Below, one piece after another: positions 40,502 to 48,856 of a stretch of 64,000 nucleotides of DNA. The notes beneath the pieces are model-generated. The model was not told the DNA's origin, searched no databases, and worked only from the letters and a program-made list of their open reading frames with translations. Position 1 is the first letter of the stretch. Each line of letters begins with the position of its first letter. The DNA comes from Candidatus Gastranaerophilales bacterium (GTDB lineage Bacteria > Cyanobacteriota > Vampirovibrionia > Gastranaerophilales > Gastranaerophilaceae). Position numbers and translations under genes: made by a program. The stretch is taken from assembly GCA_944324455.1 (NCBI GenBank), contig CALUWJ010000002.1, positions 81,387 through 145,386 on the forward strand, written 5' to 3'.

Positions 40502-41467
40502 TTAAACCCTCACTCTTGGATCAGTTAATTTAAGTAAAATGTCAGCCAGTATATTTCCCATGATTAGCATAATCGCACCAAACATCAAGCTTGCCATTAC
40601 AAGATTGATATCAGATTGCATAACAGCTTCTAAGATTAATTTTCCAAGTCCAGGATATTGAAAAACATATTCTGTTAAGGCGGCACCTGATAATAAGCCT
40701 GCAAACTCAAAACCCAAAAGAGTTATTATAGGGTTAATTGCATTTCTTAGTGCATGCTTAATTATAACTTTTGTTTTAGTCAAGCCTTTTGCATAAGCAA
40801 ATTTTACATATTCAGAATTTAAAACATCCAAAAGATTTGCTCTCATCTGACGAGCTAAGGATGATAGTGATATTGTTGTTAAAACAAATGCAGGTAAAAA
40901 TAAATGCCAAGAAATATCAATAAACTTTTGAAATATTGTCATATCTGAAAAATTGACACTTGTAAGTCCGCCGACAGGAAACCAACCCGTTTTCTGCGCA
41001 AATAATAACAAAAGTATCGCAAAGAAAAAAGATGGAATGGCCATTCCAATACTTGATAGCACAGTAAGCATTTTATCAAACAAAGAGTTATAATATACGG
41101 CTGCTAAAACACCCAAAGGAATAGCAATAATCCAACTGAAAAATACAACAACACTTGAAAGTAAGAGTGTATTTAAAATTCTACCTTTAATTTTTGTTGA
41201 AACCTTTGTATTATCAGTACAATAACCCAGATTTCCGCTTATAAAATTCTTTGCCCATAACCCATATTGTATTATAACAGGTTTATCTAACCCAAGCCTT
41301 TTTGTTTCTTTTGCAATTGTTTCCTCGCTTATAGCCGGATTAAGTTTCAATTGCGCCAAAGGATCCACGGGAGATAATCTAATCAGAAAAAAACTGATTA
41401 GAGATACCATAAATAATATTGGAATTGCGCCAAGCAATCTTCTTAATATATATATCCAAGTACTCAT
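40502..41467 (-). CDS. ABC transporter permease, OppB/DppB type
   Basis: 321 residues with six helices. The opening IYILRRLLGAIPILFMVSLI and PVDPLAQLK are typical of OppB/DppB subunits. The EAA loop LNSEYVKFAYAKGLTKTKVI (about residues 216-235) and GFEFAGLLSGAALTEYVFQY with the closing GLGKLI block follow. It pairs with the OppC-type gene to form the membrane channel of a peptide or nickel importer. Substrate specificity rests with a binding protein that is not here. Confidence 0.92.
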   Translation of the reverse strand: MSTWIYILRRLLGAIPILFMVSLISFFLIRLSPVDPLAQLKLNPAISEETIAKETKRLGLDKPVIIQYGLWAKNFISGNLGYCTDNTKVSTKIKGRILNTLLLSSVVVFFSWIIAIPLGVLAAVYYNSLFDKMLTVLSSIGMAIPSFFFAILLLLFAQKTGWFPVGGLTSVNFSDMTIFQKFIDISWHLFLPAFVLTTISLSSLARQMRANLLDVLNSEYVKFAYAKGLTKTKVIIKHALRNAINPIITLLGFEFAGLLSGAALTEYVFQYPGLGKLILEAVMQSDINLVMASLMFGAIMLIMGNILADILLKLTDPRVRV

Positions 41468-41504
41468 TTTAAATAATCCTACAATAATTTTTTATAAATA
41501 TAAA

Positions 41505-43097
41505 TTAGTTAAATAGGTTATTTAGCCTTTCTTGAATATCGGATGGATCAATTTCATTTGTTATATTATTTACATCCATCGCTTGCTGGAAATATTTTGC
41601 TGCTTCAACATTTTCACCTTTAAGCGCATAACATCTGCCAAGATTATAATATGCAAGTGCATAATTTGGATTACATTCAATAGCTCTTTCAAAACAATCA
41701 ACTGCATTTTGAATTTGCACCAAATCATCAAGATAAATAACGCCAAGATTATTGTGAGCTATATCATAACTTTGGTCATATTTTATTGAAAGATGATATT
41801 CTTTTATAGCTTCATCAATATCACCCATACCCCAATATAAATAACCTAAATTACAATGTATTTTTGAATTTTCAGGCTCAAGCTCTAATGCTCTACGATA
41901 AACAATTAACGCGTTTTTGTAATCTTCGTTATCATAAAATGCACTACCTAGAGAAATATATACATCAATTTCTTTTGGGGATAGTGAATTTGCTAAATGA
42001 TAATTTGCTATTGCACAATCCGTATTTTTCAACACATTTTGCTGTATATATCCTAATGTTTGAGCAACAATGCTTGTCCAATTTGGCTTTGGGTTAATTG
42101 TAATTGCAGCCTGATAATGAGAAATTGCTTTTTGTGCTTCGCCTTTCATAAAATACAAATTAGCGATATTTGAATGCAAAACTGCATTATTTGGGTGAAT
42201 TTTTATGTATTTTTTATAATATGAAATTGCATTTTCATAATCACCCAACTCCTCATAAGCTTGAACAATACCTGAGTATGCAGTGTAGTTCAATGAGTCA
42301 ATCCACAATGACATTTTATATTCTACGATAGCTTCTTCTAATTTTCCTGTTTTTCTGTACGCATCACCTAAAAGAGTGTACAAAATTGAAAAACCCGGCA
42401 TTTTATCAATTGCTTGACTATACGCCTGAAATGCATGTTCAATATCGCCAGCCGCAAGATATCCATCCGCTTTTAAAAGAACAGGGATTATTTTAATCCA
42501 TTTTGCTTTATCTTTTAAATTTTTTATCGCCTCTTTGTCAAAAGGCAATGTTAAATAAGAAAGCAATAATTCATAAATTGCTAAAATTTTCTTCTTTTTA
42601 TTGGTAAAATACAATGAATTTAAAAGTCTAAACTTTGAATAATGAAGTCTTGATGAATTTAAAAATACATGCTTTAATGCTAAATTCACATAATCAAGAG
42701 CATCTTGAAATCTGTCTTTTTTCTTTAAGCAATTAGAAATCATATAATAGGTTTGAGCTTTAGGCGCACTTTTATCAATTGCAATATTGAAATAATTAAT
42801 GGCTTTATCTAATTCACCTTTATAATACAAAGCAAGTCCTATTTTATAATATATTTCACCATTATCTATCAAAACTTCAGCTGCTTTTTGATATTCCGTT
42901 ATTGCTTCATCAATATATTGTTTAGCTTGATAAATATCTAAATGCCAATCCAGATATAAATCACCAAGTCTAATGTGTAAATTTGTATCATTCGGTTCAT
43001 TAATTAAGAGATTTTGACAATATTCAATAGCTTTTTGAATGTCGCCGTTTTTAGTCATTTTATTAATTTCTTTGTTGATTTTTTTTATATTTTCCAA
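41505..43097 (-). CDS. Large TPR-repeat protein
   Basis: 530 residues made almost wholly of tetratricopeptide repeats, about 12 units of 34 residues. Examples are TNLHIRLGDLYLDWHLDIYQ, EIYYKIGLALYYKGELDKAI, SILYTLLGDAYRKTGKLEEA, AVLHSNIANLYFMKGEAQKA and ALAYYNLGRCYALKGENVEA. There is no signal peptide or membrane helix, so it is a cytoplasmic scaffold. No catalytic domain is attached. It lies upstream of the ABC permeases and downstream of the PilZ gene on the same strand; a functional link is not evident. Confidence 0.85.
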   Translation of the reverse strand: MENIKKINKEINKMTKNGDIQKAIEYCQNLLINEPNDTNLHIRLGDLYLDWHLDIYQAKQYIDEAITEYQKAAEVLIDNGEIYYKIGLALYYKGELDKAINYFNIAIDKSAPKAQTYYMISNCLKKKDRFQDALDYVNLALKHVFLNSSRLHYSKFRLLNSLYFTNKKKKILAIYELLLSYLTLPFDKEAIKNLKDKAKWIKIIPVLLKADGYLAAGDIEHAFQAYSQAIDKMPGFSILYTLLGDAYRKTGKLEEAIVEYKMSLWIDSLNYTAYSGIVQAYEELGDYENAISYYKKYIKIHPNNAVLHSNIANLYFMKGEAQKAISHYQAAITINPKPNWTSIVAQTLGYIQQNVLKNTDCAIANYHLANSLSPKEIDVYISLGSAFYDNEDYKNALIVYRRALELEPENSKIHCNLGYLYWGMGDIDEAIKEYHLSIKYDQSYDIAHNNLGVIYLDDLVQIQNAVDCFERAIECNPNYALAYYNLGRCYALKGENVEAAKYFQQAMDVNNITNEIDPSDIQERLNNLFN

Positions 43098-43122
43098 AAT
43101 AACTCCCGTATTTTATATTGTT

Positions 43123-43701
43123 TTATTTCATTAATTTAAAAACATATTTCATTATCTTATCTTCATCATGAGAATTCAGATTATCATATTTTGCAACAAA
43201 TTTATGTGCATTCATCTTTATAATTATAGCATCACAACTAATATTTTTTCCTAAATCATTTTCACTAAATTTTATTTTTACTTTATCATTAATGTTAAAG
43301 TTGGGATAAGAAGATGTAAAAGCGATTCCGCCAGCTGAAATATTTAATGCGACACAACTAATCGTTTTTGAATTAAATTCAATTACAAAATGAAGATTGC
43401 TGACAACTCTGGCAAATTCTCTTTTTTGTTCAATTTCAACAGCTTTATTGTTTTCAACAATGATACAACCATTATTATTAATAGTGCTTATTACTGATGA
43501 ATACATATATTTAATTCCCAAATGAGTAGCAACAATTAAATATAGATCATCAAGTTCTTTTAATGATTTAGCAGCCAATATATCTGTATCATCTATTTTA
43601 ATCATGACTCTATCAAATGTATAATCTATAACACTGCCATTGATAACTTCATTTTTATTAAATTTTATTTGTAATTTTTGTGCTACCCTAATTTCATTCA
43701 T
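43123..43701 (-). CDS. YcgR-like PilZ-domain protein, likely c-di-GMP receptor
   Basis: 192 residues. The N-terminal beta domain (about 1-90) resembles the YcgR N module. The PilZ domain starts with KREFARV (RxxxR-like, about residues 92-98) and continues with NISAGGIAF (N/DxSxxG, about 122-130), the two c-di-GMP-binding motifs. In the known family this controls flagella, pili or exopolysaccharide. Here type IV-like prepilins occur at 60 and 62 kb and no flagellar gene is seen, so pilus control is one possibility. No Shine-Dalgarno is visible. Confidence 0.78.
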   Translation of the reverse strand: MNEIRVAQKLQIKFNKNEVINGSVIDYTFDRVMIKIDDTDILAAKSLKELDDLYLIVATHLGIKYMYSSVISTINNNGCIIVENNKAVEIEQKREFARVVSNLHFVIEFNSKTISCVALNISAGGIAFTSSYPNFNINDKVKIKFSENDLGKNISCDAIIIKMNAHKFVAKYDNLNSHDEDKIMKYVFKLMK

Positions 43702-43750
43702 ATAACGATTTTAAAAGATTTTTAAAATTAAAGCAAATTATTTAGTTCAA

Positions 43751-44296
43751 TCAATTTAAATCAGAAATCAAATAATCGCATTTGATGTCATTTTCTTCTT
43801 GAAAATCAAAAGGGCAAATAAATTCACTAGAAATAACTGCTACCTTTTTTGCTTTTACATTGTTTTGTGCTAAAAATCTATCGTAAAAACCTTTTCCGTA
43901 TCCGATTCTATAACCTTTTTTATTAACCAATAAAGCAGGTATATATATTATATCTAAAATTTCAGGGTTAATTTTTTCTCCAACAGGTTCTAATATACCC
44001 CATTTTGACAATTGAAGTTTTTCAAATGAAACAAACTTCACAAACTCAAGATTATTTTTGCTGCATCTTGGTAAATAAAAATTTTTATTGCTTATTTTAA
44101 ATAAACCCGTTATATCAATTTCATTTTTTATTGGAAAATATAAGGCAACATTTTTTGCCATCACAAAATCTGATGATTTTATGATTTTTGTCAAAATTCT
44201 ACATGACTTTGATTTAATTTCATCAACATAAGGATTGCTAAATCGCAACTTTAGTGCATCTTTTCTTAATTTTGTTTTTTCGATTGTTAATAACAT
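43751..44296 (-). CDS. 5-formyltetrahydrofolate cyclo-ligase
   Basis: 181 residues, the usual size. The enzyme uses ATP to turn 5-formyl-THF into 5,10-methenyl-THF, salvaging a stalled folate form. Typical are the N-terminal KTKLRKDALKLR, VALYFPIKNEIDI (about 49-61), and the ATP/Mg-binding GYRIGYGKGFYDRFL (about 128-142). It lies two bases from the HIT-family gene, so the two probably form an operon. Confidence 0.9.
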   Translation of the reverse strand: MLLTIEKTKLRKDALKLRFSNPYVDEIKSKSCRILTKIIKSSDFVMAKNVALYFPIKNEIDITGLFKISNKNFYLPRCSKNNLEFVKFVSFEKLQLSKWGILEPVGEKINPEILDIIYIPALLVNKKGYRIGYGKGFYDRFLAQNNVKAKKVAVISSEFICPFDFQEENDIKCDYLISDLN

Positions 44297-44297
44297 A

Positions 44298-44606
44298 TTA
44301 ATCAGCCAAAATATGGATATGCAAGTGCATTACTTCTTGACCTGCTTGTTTACCCGTATTAATTAAAGTTTTAAAATCAGAAATATTTTCCTGTATATTA
44401 ATTTTTTTTATCGCCTCAAATAATTTTTTGATTAATTCCATATCATCAGCTTGAGCTAGTGATTCAATGTGTTTTTTAGGAATAACAAGAATATGCTTTT
44501 TTGCTTTTGGATTAATATCGTTTATTGCAAAACAATAATCATCCTCATAAACAAACTTAGAAGGTATTTCTTTATTTAAAATCTTACAAAAAATACAATT
44601 TTCCAT
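44298..44606 (-). CDS. HIT-family (histidine triad) nucleotide-binding protein
   Basis: 102 residues. The HIT motif HLHIHIL near residues 93-99 gives the His-x-His-x-His nucleotidyl-binding set, and the start CIFCKILNKEIPSK has the two Cys often seen in HinT-type proteins. HILVIPKKHIESLA is the conserved middle block. HinT-like proteins hydrolyse adenosine phosphoramidates. GGAGAAAAT precedes the ATG. Confidence 0.93.
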   Translation of the reverse strand: MENCIFCKILNKEIPSKFVYEDDYCFAINDINPKAKKHILVIPKKHIESLAQADDMELIKKLFEAIKKINIQENISDFKTLINTGKQAGQEVMHLHIHILAD

Positions 44607-44708
44607 TTTAATTTTCTCCTTAATTTAATAAAATTATAAATTAAAAATATGAAAATTTATGTAAAAATTTTATTTCATAAAAAACCGTATTATAATATCA
44701 ATGTAACT

Positions 44709-45836
44709 ATGGGGATTTATATTAAAAAAATAGTAAGTTTTTTTATATTATTTGCATTTTTGAATATGCAATCTGTTTTTTGTGCGCCTATTTCAGGACA
44801 CATTCAAAAAGATGAAAACACACAAAAAGAACTTGATAAAAAAATGTTCACAGGTGAAATCGATAAACTTGACGGAAATGACGTCATCAAATTAACAGTT
44901 TCTCAAGTTTTAAGTTCTGGTTACACTCTTGAAGGTGATGAGTTCTTTGCTGAAGTTACATCAGATGTTGAAGGTGACAAAGGTGTAATAATTCCCTCAG
45001 GTACAATTGCTCATGGAATTGTTAAATTTATTGAAAATCCTAAAAACATGGGTCGAGATGGCTATGTAAATATAGATTTTGATTACATGGTTACGCCTGA
45101 TGGCAGAGAAATCCCCATACAAGCAACACTTTCAACAAAAGATAATCTTGTAAAAGGTGCGGCTAAAACAATTGCAACCCATGCAGGATATACACTTTTA
45201 GGCGGTGTTGCAGGTGGTTTTTTTGCTCTTAACACACTCGGATTAGGAGCTGCAATAGCTTCTAACGGATACACAATTGCAGGAGGTGCTGCTGTGGGCG
45301 GCGTCATAGGGCTTACTGCCGCAATAATTCGAAAAGGCAAAGGTTTTATGATAAAACCAGGGGATGAATTAAAAATTAAAATCCAAACAGAACTTGATAT
45401 GCCTGTTTTTTCACCTGATGCATTTAGGCAAGAGGAGCTTTTTTTGGATGGTTTAAATGTTAGAATTAACTCTGTTACATTAGAAAAAGATCCTTTTGGT
45501 CAAGAAAACACAATCACATTATCTTTAGGTATAGATAATTACACAAACTATACATTTTCAACATTTGATATAGCTCTTGCTTCAAATACAGAACAAATAT
45601 TCTTTCCAAGCCCTTTTGGCGATACATCATTATGGTTTAAAACAATTTCTCCGGGAGAAAGGGTAATAGGTAAATTATCTTTTAACATTACAGATAAAAA
45701 AGCAAAACATTGGTTAATTTTCTATGATAGAAAAACAAAAAAACCTGTTGCAAAATATTCTATTGATAACGCCAAAATTGATTTAAAAAAATTAGCAAAG
45801 GATAAAGAACAAAAAAAGAAAAAAAGCAATAAATAA
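44709..45836 (+). CDS. Exported protein of unknown function with a Gly-rich central segment
   Basis: I prefer the ATG at 44709, which gives a canonical signal peptide (MGIYIKKIVSFFILFAFL, cleaved after FCA); the frame continues to 44649 but adds a basic non-signal leader. No Shine-Dalgarno is clear for either. The mature protein is about 350 residues: a beta-like N part (GVIIPSGTIAHGIV, FDYMVTPDGREIP), a Gly/Ala-rich segment like a glycine zipper (about residues 165-210), and a C-terminal beta domain ending in a Lys-rich tail. The IPSGT and VTPDGR blocks vaguely recall VirB10/TrbI-type proteins, but this is too weak for a call. Confidence 0.55.
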   Translation: MGIYIKKIVSFFILFAFLNMQSVFCAPISGHIQKDENTQKELDKKMFTGEIDKLDGNDVIKLTVSQVLSSGYTLEGDEFFAEVTSDVEGDKGVIIPSGTIAHGIVKFIENPKNMGRDGYVNIDFDYMVTPDGREIPIQATLSTKDNLVKGAAKTIATHAGYTLLGGVAGGFFALNTLGLGAAIASNGYTIAGGAAVGGVIGLTAAIIRKGKGFMIKPGDELKIKIQTELDMPVFSPDAFRQEELFLDGLNVRINSVTLEKDPFGQENTITLSLGIDNYTNYTFSTFDIALASNTEQIFFPSPFGDTSLWFKTISPGERVIGKLSFNITDKKAKHWLIFYDRKTKKPVAKYSIDNAKIDLKKLAKDKEQKKKKSNK

Positions 45837-45859
45837 GCTTTAAGTGTTTTTATATTAAT

Positions 45860-46981
45860 ATGATAACTTCAAATAATATTCAAACATCATTTCCTAATAA
45901 TAAACATCCCATAAACCTTGCGTCAAAGCGAGATTACATGCTTTATGTATATGGAAATCCTAAAGTTCAATATTACAATGATCCCAAAAAAGAAGAAAAT
46001 AAAAAATTTAAAATCATATCTTCAATAGCAATGGTTGCAATCTCAACCGGTGCAATTTTATTAAATACAATTTCTTCAAAAGGGAAAATTACACCAAACT
46101 TAAAAATATTAAAAAATATTCATCTTCCTGAAAACAAACTTAAAAATTTGAAGCTGAGCGATAAATTTACTAATTTAACGTGTAATTTTACAAATATCAA
46201 AGATGACTTATGGGACAGATTTGCTAAAAAAACCAAAAATACACCATTAGGTTTTATTGATAAAATAGGACAAAAAGCAACAAAGTTATATAAAAAATGG
46301 GCTTTTAATTCATCAATTGCCCAAAAATACAATAATGCCTATAAAGAATTATTGGAAAAATACCCAGAAGCAATAAAACTGCAATATGTAGAAGACTTTC
46401 AATCTGCTTATAACAAAATCAATAGCGATATCAACGAAGTTCTGCACCAAAAAAATAACAGAATTACACAAAATTTATTTTTCAAAAAAGGCTTTATCAA
46501 TAAAATAACAAACGAAACACTTGCTGATACTAAAATCAATAAACTTGAAAGTGTAAAAGACGCATTTCAAAAAATAGAAATACCTGATGATATATCACCA
46601 AAAGCAAGAGAAGCTCTTGAAAACTTTAATGAAATTAAATTAAAAACAGCAGAAGAATTAATTCCAAAATTAAGAGACATAAATACAGGTAATGCGCCAA
46701 CCGATTTAATTACAATTTTAGCTTCAACCGCTACATTAATGGGTGCTGTGGCATTAGAAGATGACAAAAAAGAAAAAAAATCAATACTTATAAATCTTGG
46801 TATTCCGTTAATTACGACATTTGCAACGCAAATATACGGAACAATCAAGCTTTTAAGCGGAACTAAGGCATTGATATTTGGTCTTGCCACAGGTCAAATT
46901 GCCTCACAAATTGCAAATTTAATAAATATTACCCTTGAACATTTTACAGAGAAAAAAGATACAAAAAACACACAAAGCTAA
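45860..46981 (+). CDS. Membrane-associated protein of unknown function
   Basis: 373 residues. A polar N-terminus is followed by one membrane helix at about 52-70 (ISSIAMVAISTGAILLNTIS). A Lys-rich helical region follows (about 85-260), then a C-terminal hydrophobic part with two segments (about 275-350). No catalytic motif is recognised. It starts 23 bases past the previous exported protein and shares its strand, so they may be one unit; the ATG has no Shine-Dalgarno. Its stop codon lies in the loop of the terminator at 46970-46996. Confidence 0.55.
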   Translation: MITSNNIQTSFPNNKHPINLASKRDYMLYVYGNPKVQYYNDPKKEENKKFKIISSIAMVAISTGAILLNTISSKGKITPNLKILKNIHLPENKLKNLKLSDKFTNLTCNFTNIKDDLWDRFAKKTKNTPLGFIDKIGQKATKLYKKWAFNSSIAQKYNNAYKELLEKYPEAIKLQYVEDFQSAYNKINSDINEVLHQKNNRITQNLFFKKGFINKITNETLADTKINKLESVKDAFQKIEIPDDISPKAREALENFNEIKLKTAEELIPKLRDINTGNAPTDLITILASTATLMGAVALEDDKKEKKSILINLGIPLITTFATQIYGTIKLLSGTKALIFGLATGQIASQIANLINITLEHFTEKKDTKNTQS

Positions 46982-46996
46982 ACTTTGTGTGTTTTT
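46970..46996 (+). terminator. Terminator overlapping the stop codon of the upstream gene
   Basis: ACACAAAG and CTTTGTGT form an 8-bp stem around CTAAA, followed by GTTTTT. The TAA of the preceding gene is in the loop. Confidence 0.8.
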
Positions 46997-47014
46997 AAGT
47001 TAATAACCGGATTA

Positions 47015-47194
47015 TTATTCTGCTACATTGATAACGCTAACAGGGCAAGCATCAGCAGCTTCTTTAACGCAATCTTCGTTGCCTGCAACTTTTGATTCAT
47101 CAACTACGCAAACATCTTCAACTTTGAAAACATCAGAGCAAAATGATTCACAAGCGCCGCATCCGATGCAACCATCTTCAATAGTAACTTTCAT
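47015..47194 (-). CDS. Single [4Fe-4S] ferredoxin, Thermotoga/clostridial type
   Basis: A 59-residue protein encoded on the minus strand. The cluster ligands are Cys9, Cys12 and Cys15 (GCIGCGAC) and Cys50 before Pro (ACPVSVI). Cys19 and Cys42 sit at the positions that form a disulfide in the one-cluster Thermotoga maritima ferredoxin; Cys29 is extra. It is a low-potential electron carrier of anaerobic metabolism, such as pyruvate oxidation or hydrogenase; no partner enzyme is in the window. AAAGGAGAAAATCTA before the ATG is a strong ribosome site. The codon-level reading is clear despite the short length. Confidence 0.9.
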   Translation of the reverse strand: MKVTIEDGCIGCGACESFCSDVFKVEDVCVVDESKVAGNEDCVKEAADACPVSVINVAE

Positions 47195-47269
47195 TAGATT
47201 TTCTCCTTTGTTAAAAATACAATAAAAGTATATAAAAAATTGTAATTTTTGGCAAGCTGAATATATGTC

Positions 47270-48721
47270 CTAATTATTATTATATTTATCTTGAATGTCA
47301 CTTTTGTCGATAATTCCCGATTGATATAATAAATCTAATTGTGAAATATTATATTTTATAATTGATGAATTATATTCAACTTTTGCCTCTATCATTGTAC
47401 TTTGCGCCTCTATTACATCTAGAAGAATGCCTTTTCCTCCATTAAATCTTGCCATGGCAAGCTCAATGCTTTTTTTGGAATAGTCAACCCTATTTTTCAA
47501 TATAGGTAATTCTCTATCTGTTAATTGCATTGTTGAATAACTTGAAACTATTTCTTGTTCAATATTTCTGATTTTATTTTGATAATCCAATATTTTAGAT
47601 TTAATTTTTTCTTTTTGTGCTTTTATTTTAGTTACAGTTCCCATAAACACATTTTCTCCAGGGGCCCAAGTCATAAAAGCTGCTGCTATATAATTTGGTC
47701 TAACACCCGCATTAACGGTACCCTGAAATTGTTGTTGAAAATTAATTAAAGGTTTTGGAGCAAAGTCTGTATAATATACATTTTTAACTTGTTTTTCATA
47801 AGAGATTAAATCCTTATATGCCAACATATCTTCTCTTTTTGTTTTAGCTAAATCAAATAGCATTTCCATTGTTAAACTTTTATCTATATATTCAATTTGA
47901 ACCACCTCTTTTTCACAAGGCAACATTGAAGTATCAACTTTTATTCCCATAATATTTGCCAATTTTGCCTGCGATATTTTAAAATCATTAAGAGCTCTCA
48001 AAAGTCTTGCTTTAGCAATAGCACTTTCATTTTTTGACCTTATAACATCAAACAATGTGCCAAATCCAGACTTTTCTAAGCTTACTGCATAAGAAAGCTG
48101 GGCATTTCGTTCAATTAAATTTCTGTAATATATTTCTATTTCGAGCTTAGCTAAAAGCATTTCATAATAATATTTTGAAGTTAAATAAACTGTATTTGAT
48201 TTAGAAAAATTAAATTCATGTTTTTTGGATTTTTCAAAATACTTTGCAGCTTTTGCTTGGAATACTTGTTTTCCGCCTTCAGTTAACTTATGTTCTGCAG
48301 TCAAATTAAACGAAAGAGCAGTTTCATGAAATTTATCATTCAATACACCGCCTACCAAAATTTGACCTTGATAATCAGCAATATAAGCCGTCGTGTTTAA
48401 AGTGGGCAAAAATTTTGATAAAGCATTCTGATATTCATATTTAGAACTTTTGTAATCATGGTTTTTAATTTCAATGTTAAAGTTATTTTTAAGTGCGACA
48501 TCTATACATTCATCTAAACTAACAACAACATAATCATTCTCAAGCTCATGTTTTATAAATTTTTCAATTTCTGAATCATCTATATATTTTTTACAAAACT
48601 CATCAAATTTACAATTATTTTTTGTTGAAAATTCAATAGGATTGTCAAGTAAAACATCCTTTGCAGGTGCTATATTATTCAAAAAAAATATAATCAAAAT
48701 AAGACAATACACTATTCGCAT
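47270..48721 (-). CDS. TolC-family outer membrane efflux protein
   Basis: 483 residues with a signal peptide (MRIVYCLILIIFFLNNIAPA). Two OEP repeats each have long helices with the usual opening LDECIDVALKNNFNIEI (about residues 67-83) and later KKSIELAMARFNGGKGILLD, which is the classic end-of-barrel block. TolC-type trimers form an outer membrane channel for pumps and type I secretion. No inner membrane pump or adaptor is adjacent. It is divergent from valS. Its presence argues for an outer membrane. Confidence 0.85.
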   Translation of the reverse strand: MRIVYCLILIIFFLNNIAPAKDVLLDNPIEFSTKNNCKFDEFCKKYIDDSEIEKFIKHELENDYVVVSLDECIDVALKNNFNIEIKNHDYKSSKYEYQNALSKFLPTLNTTAYIADYQGQILVGGVLNDKFHETALSFNLTAEHKLTEGGKQVFQAKAAKYFEKSKKHEFNFSKSNTVYLTSKYYYEMLLAKLEIEIYYRNLIERNAQLSYAVSLEKSGFGTLFDVIRSKNESAIAKARLLRALNDFKISQAKLANIMGIKVDTSMLPCEKEVVQIEYIDKSLTMEMLFDLAKTKREDMLAYKDLISYEKQVKNVYYTDFAPKPLINFQQQFQGTVNAGVRPNYIAAAFMTWAPGENVFMGTVTKIKAQKEKIKSKILDYQNKIRNIEQEIVSSYSTMQLTDRELPILKNRVDYSKKSIELAMARFNGGKGILLDVIEAQSTMIEAKVEYNSSIIKYNISQLDLLYQSGIIDKSDIQDKYNNN

Positions 48722-48856
48722 TGAATTATTTTATTTAATAATAATTACAATAATAACAATCAACAGGGCTAATACAATTATTTAATTTAATTAAAATTAA
48801 GTATAAATTTATTTTTATGATAAATTATAATTAAGTTGTAATAATGAGGAACTAAA

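Noticed and set aside
47028..47225. Plus-strand 65-residue ORF
   Set aside because: It is antisense to the ferredoxin gene, whose Cys motifs and ribosome site clearly show the minus strand is coding.
48722..48856. Possible T-box leader before valS
   Set aside because: No GGGTGGTACCGCG-like antiterminator sequence and no terminator before the ATG.
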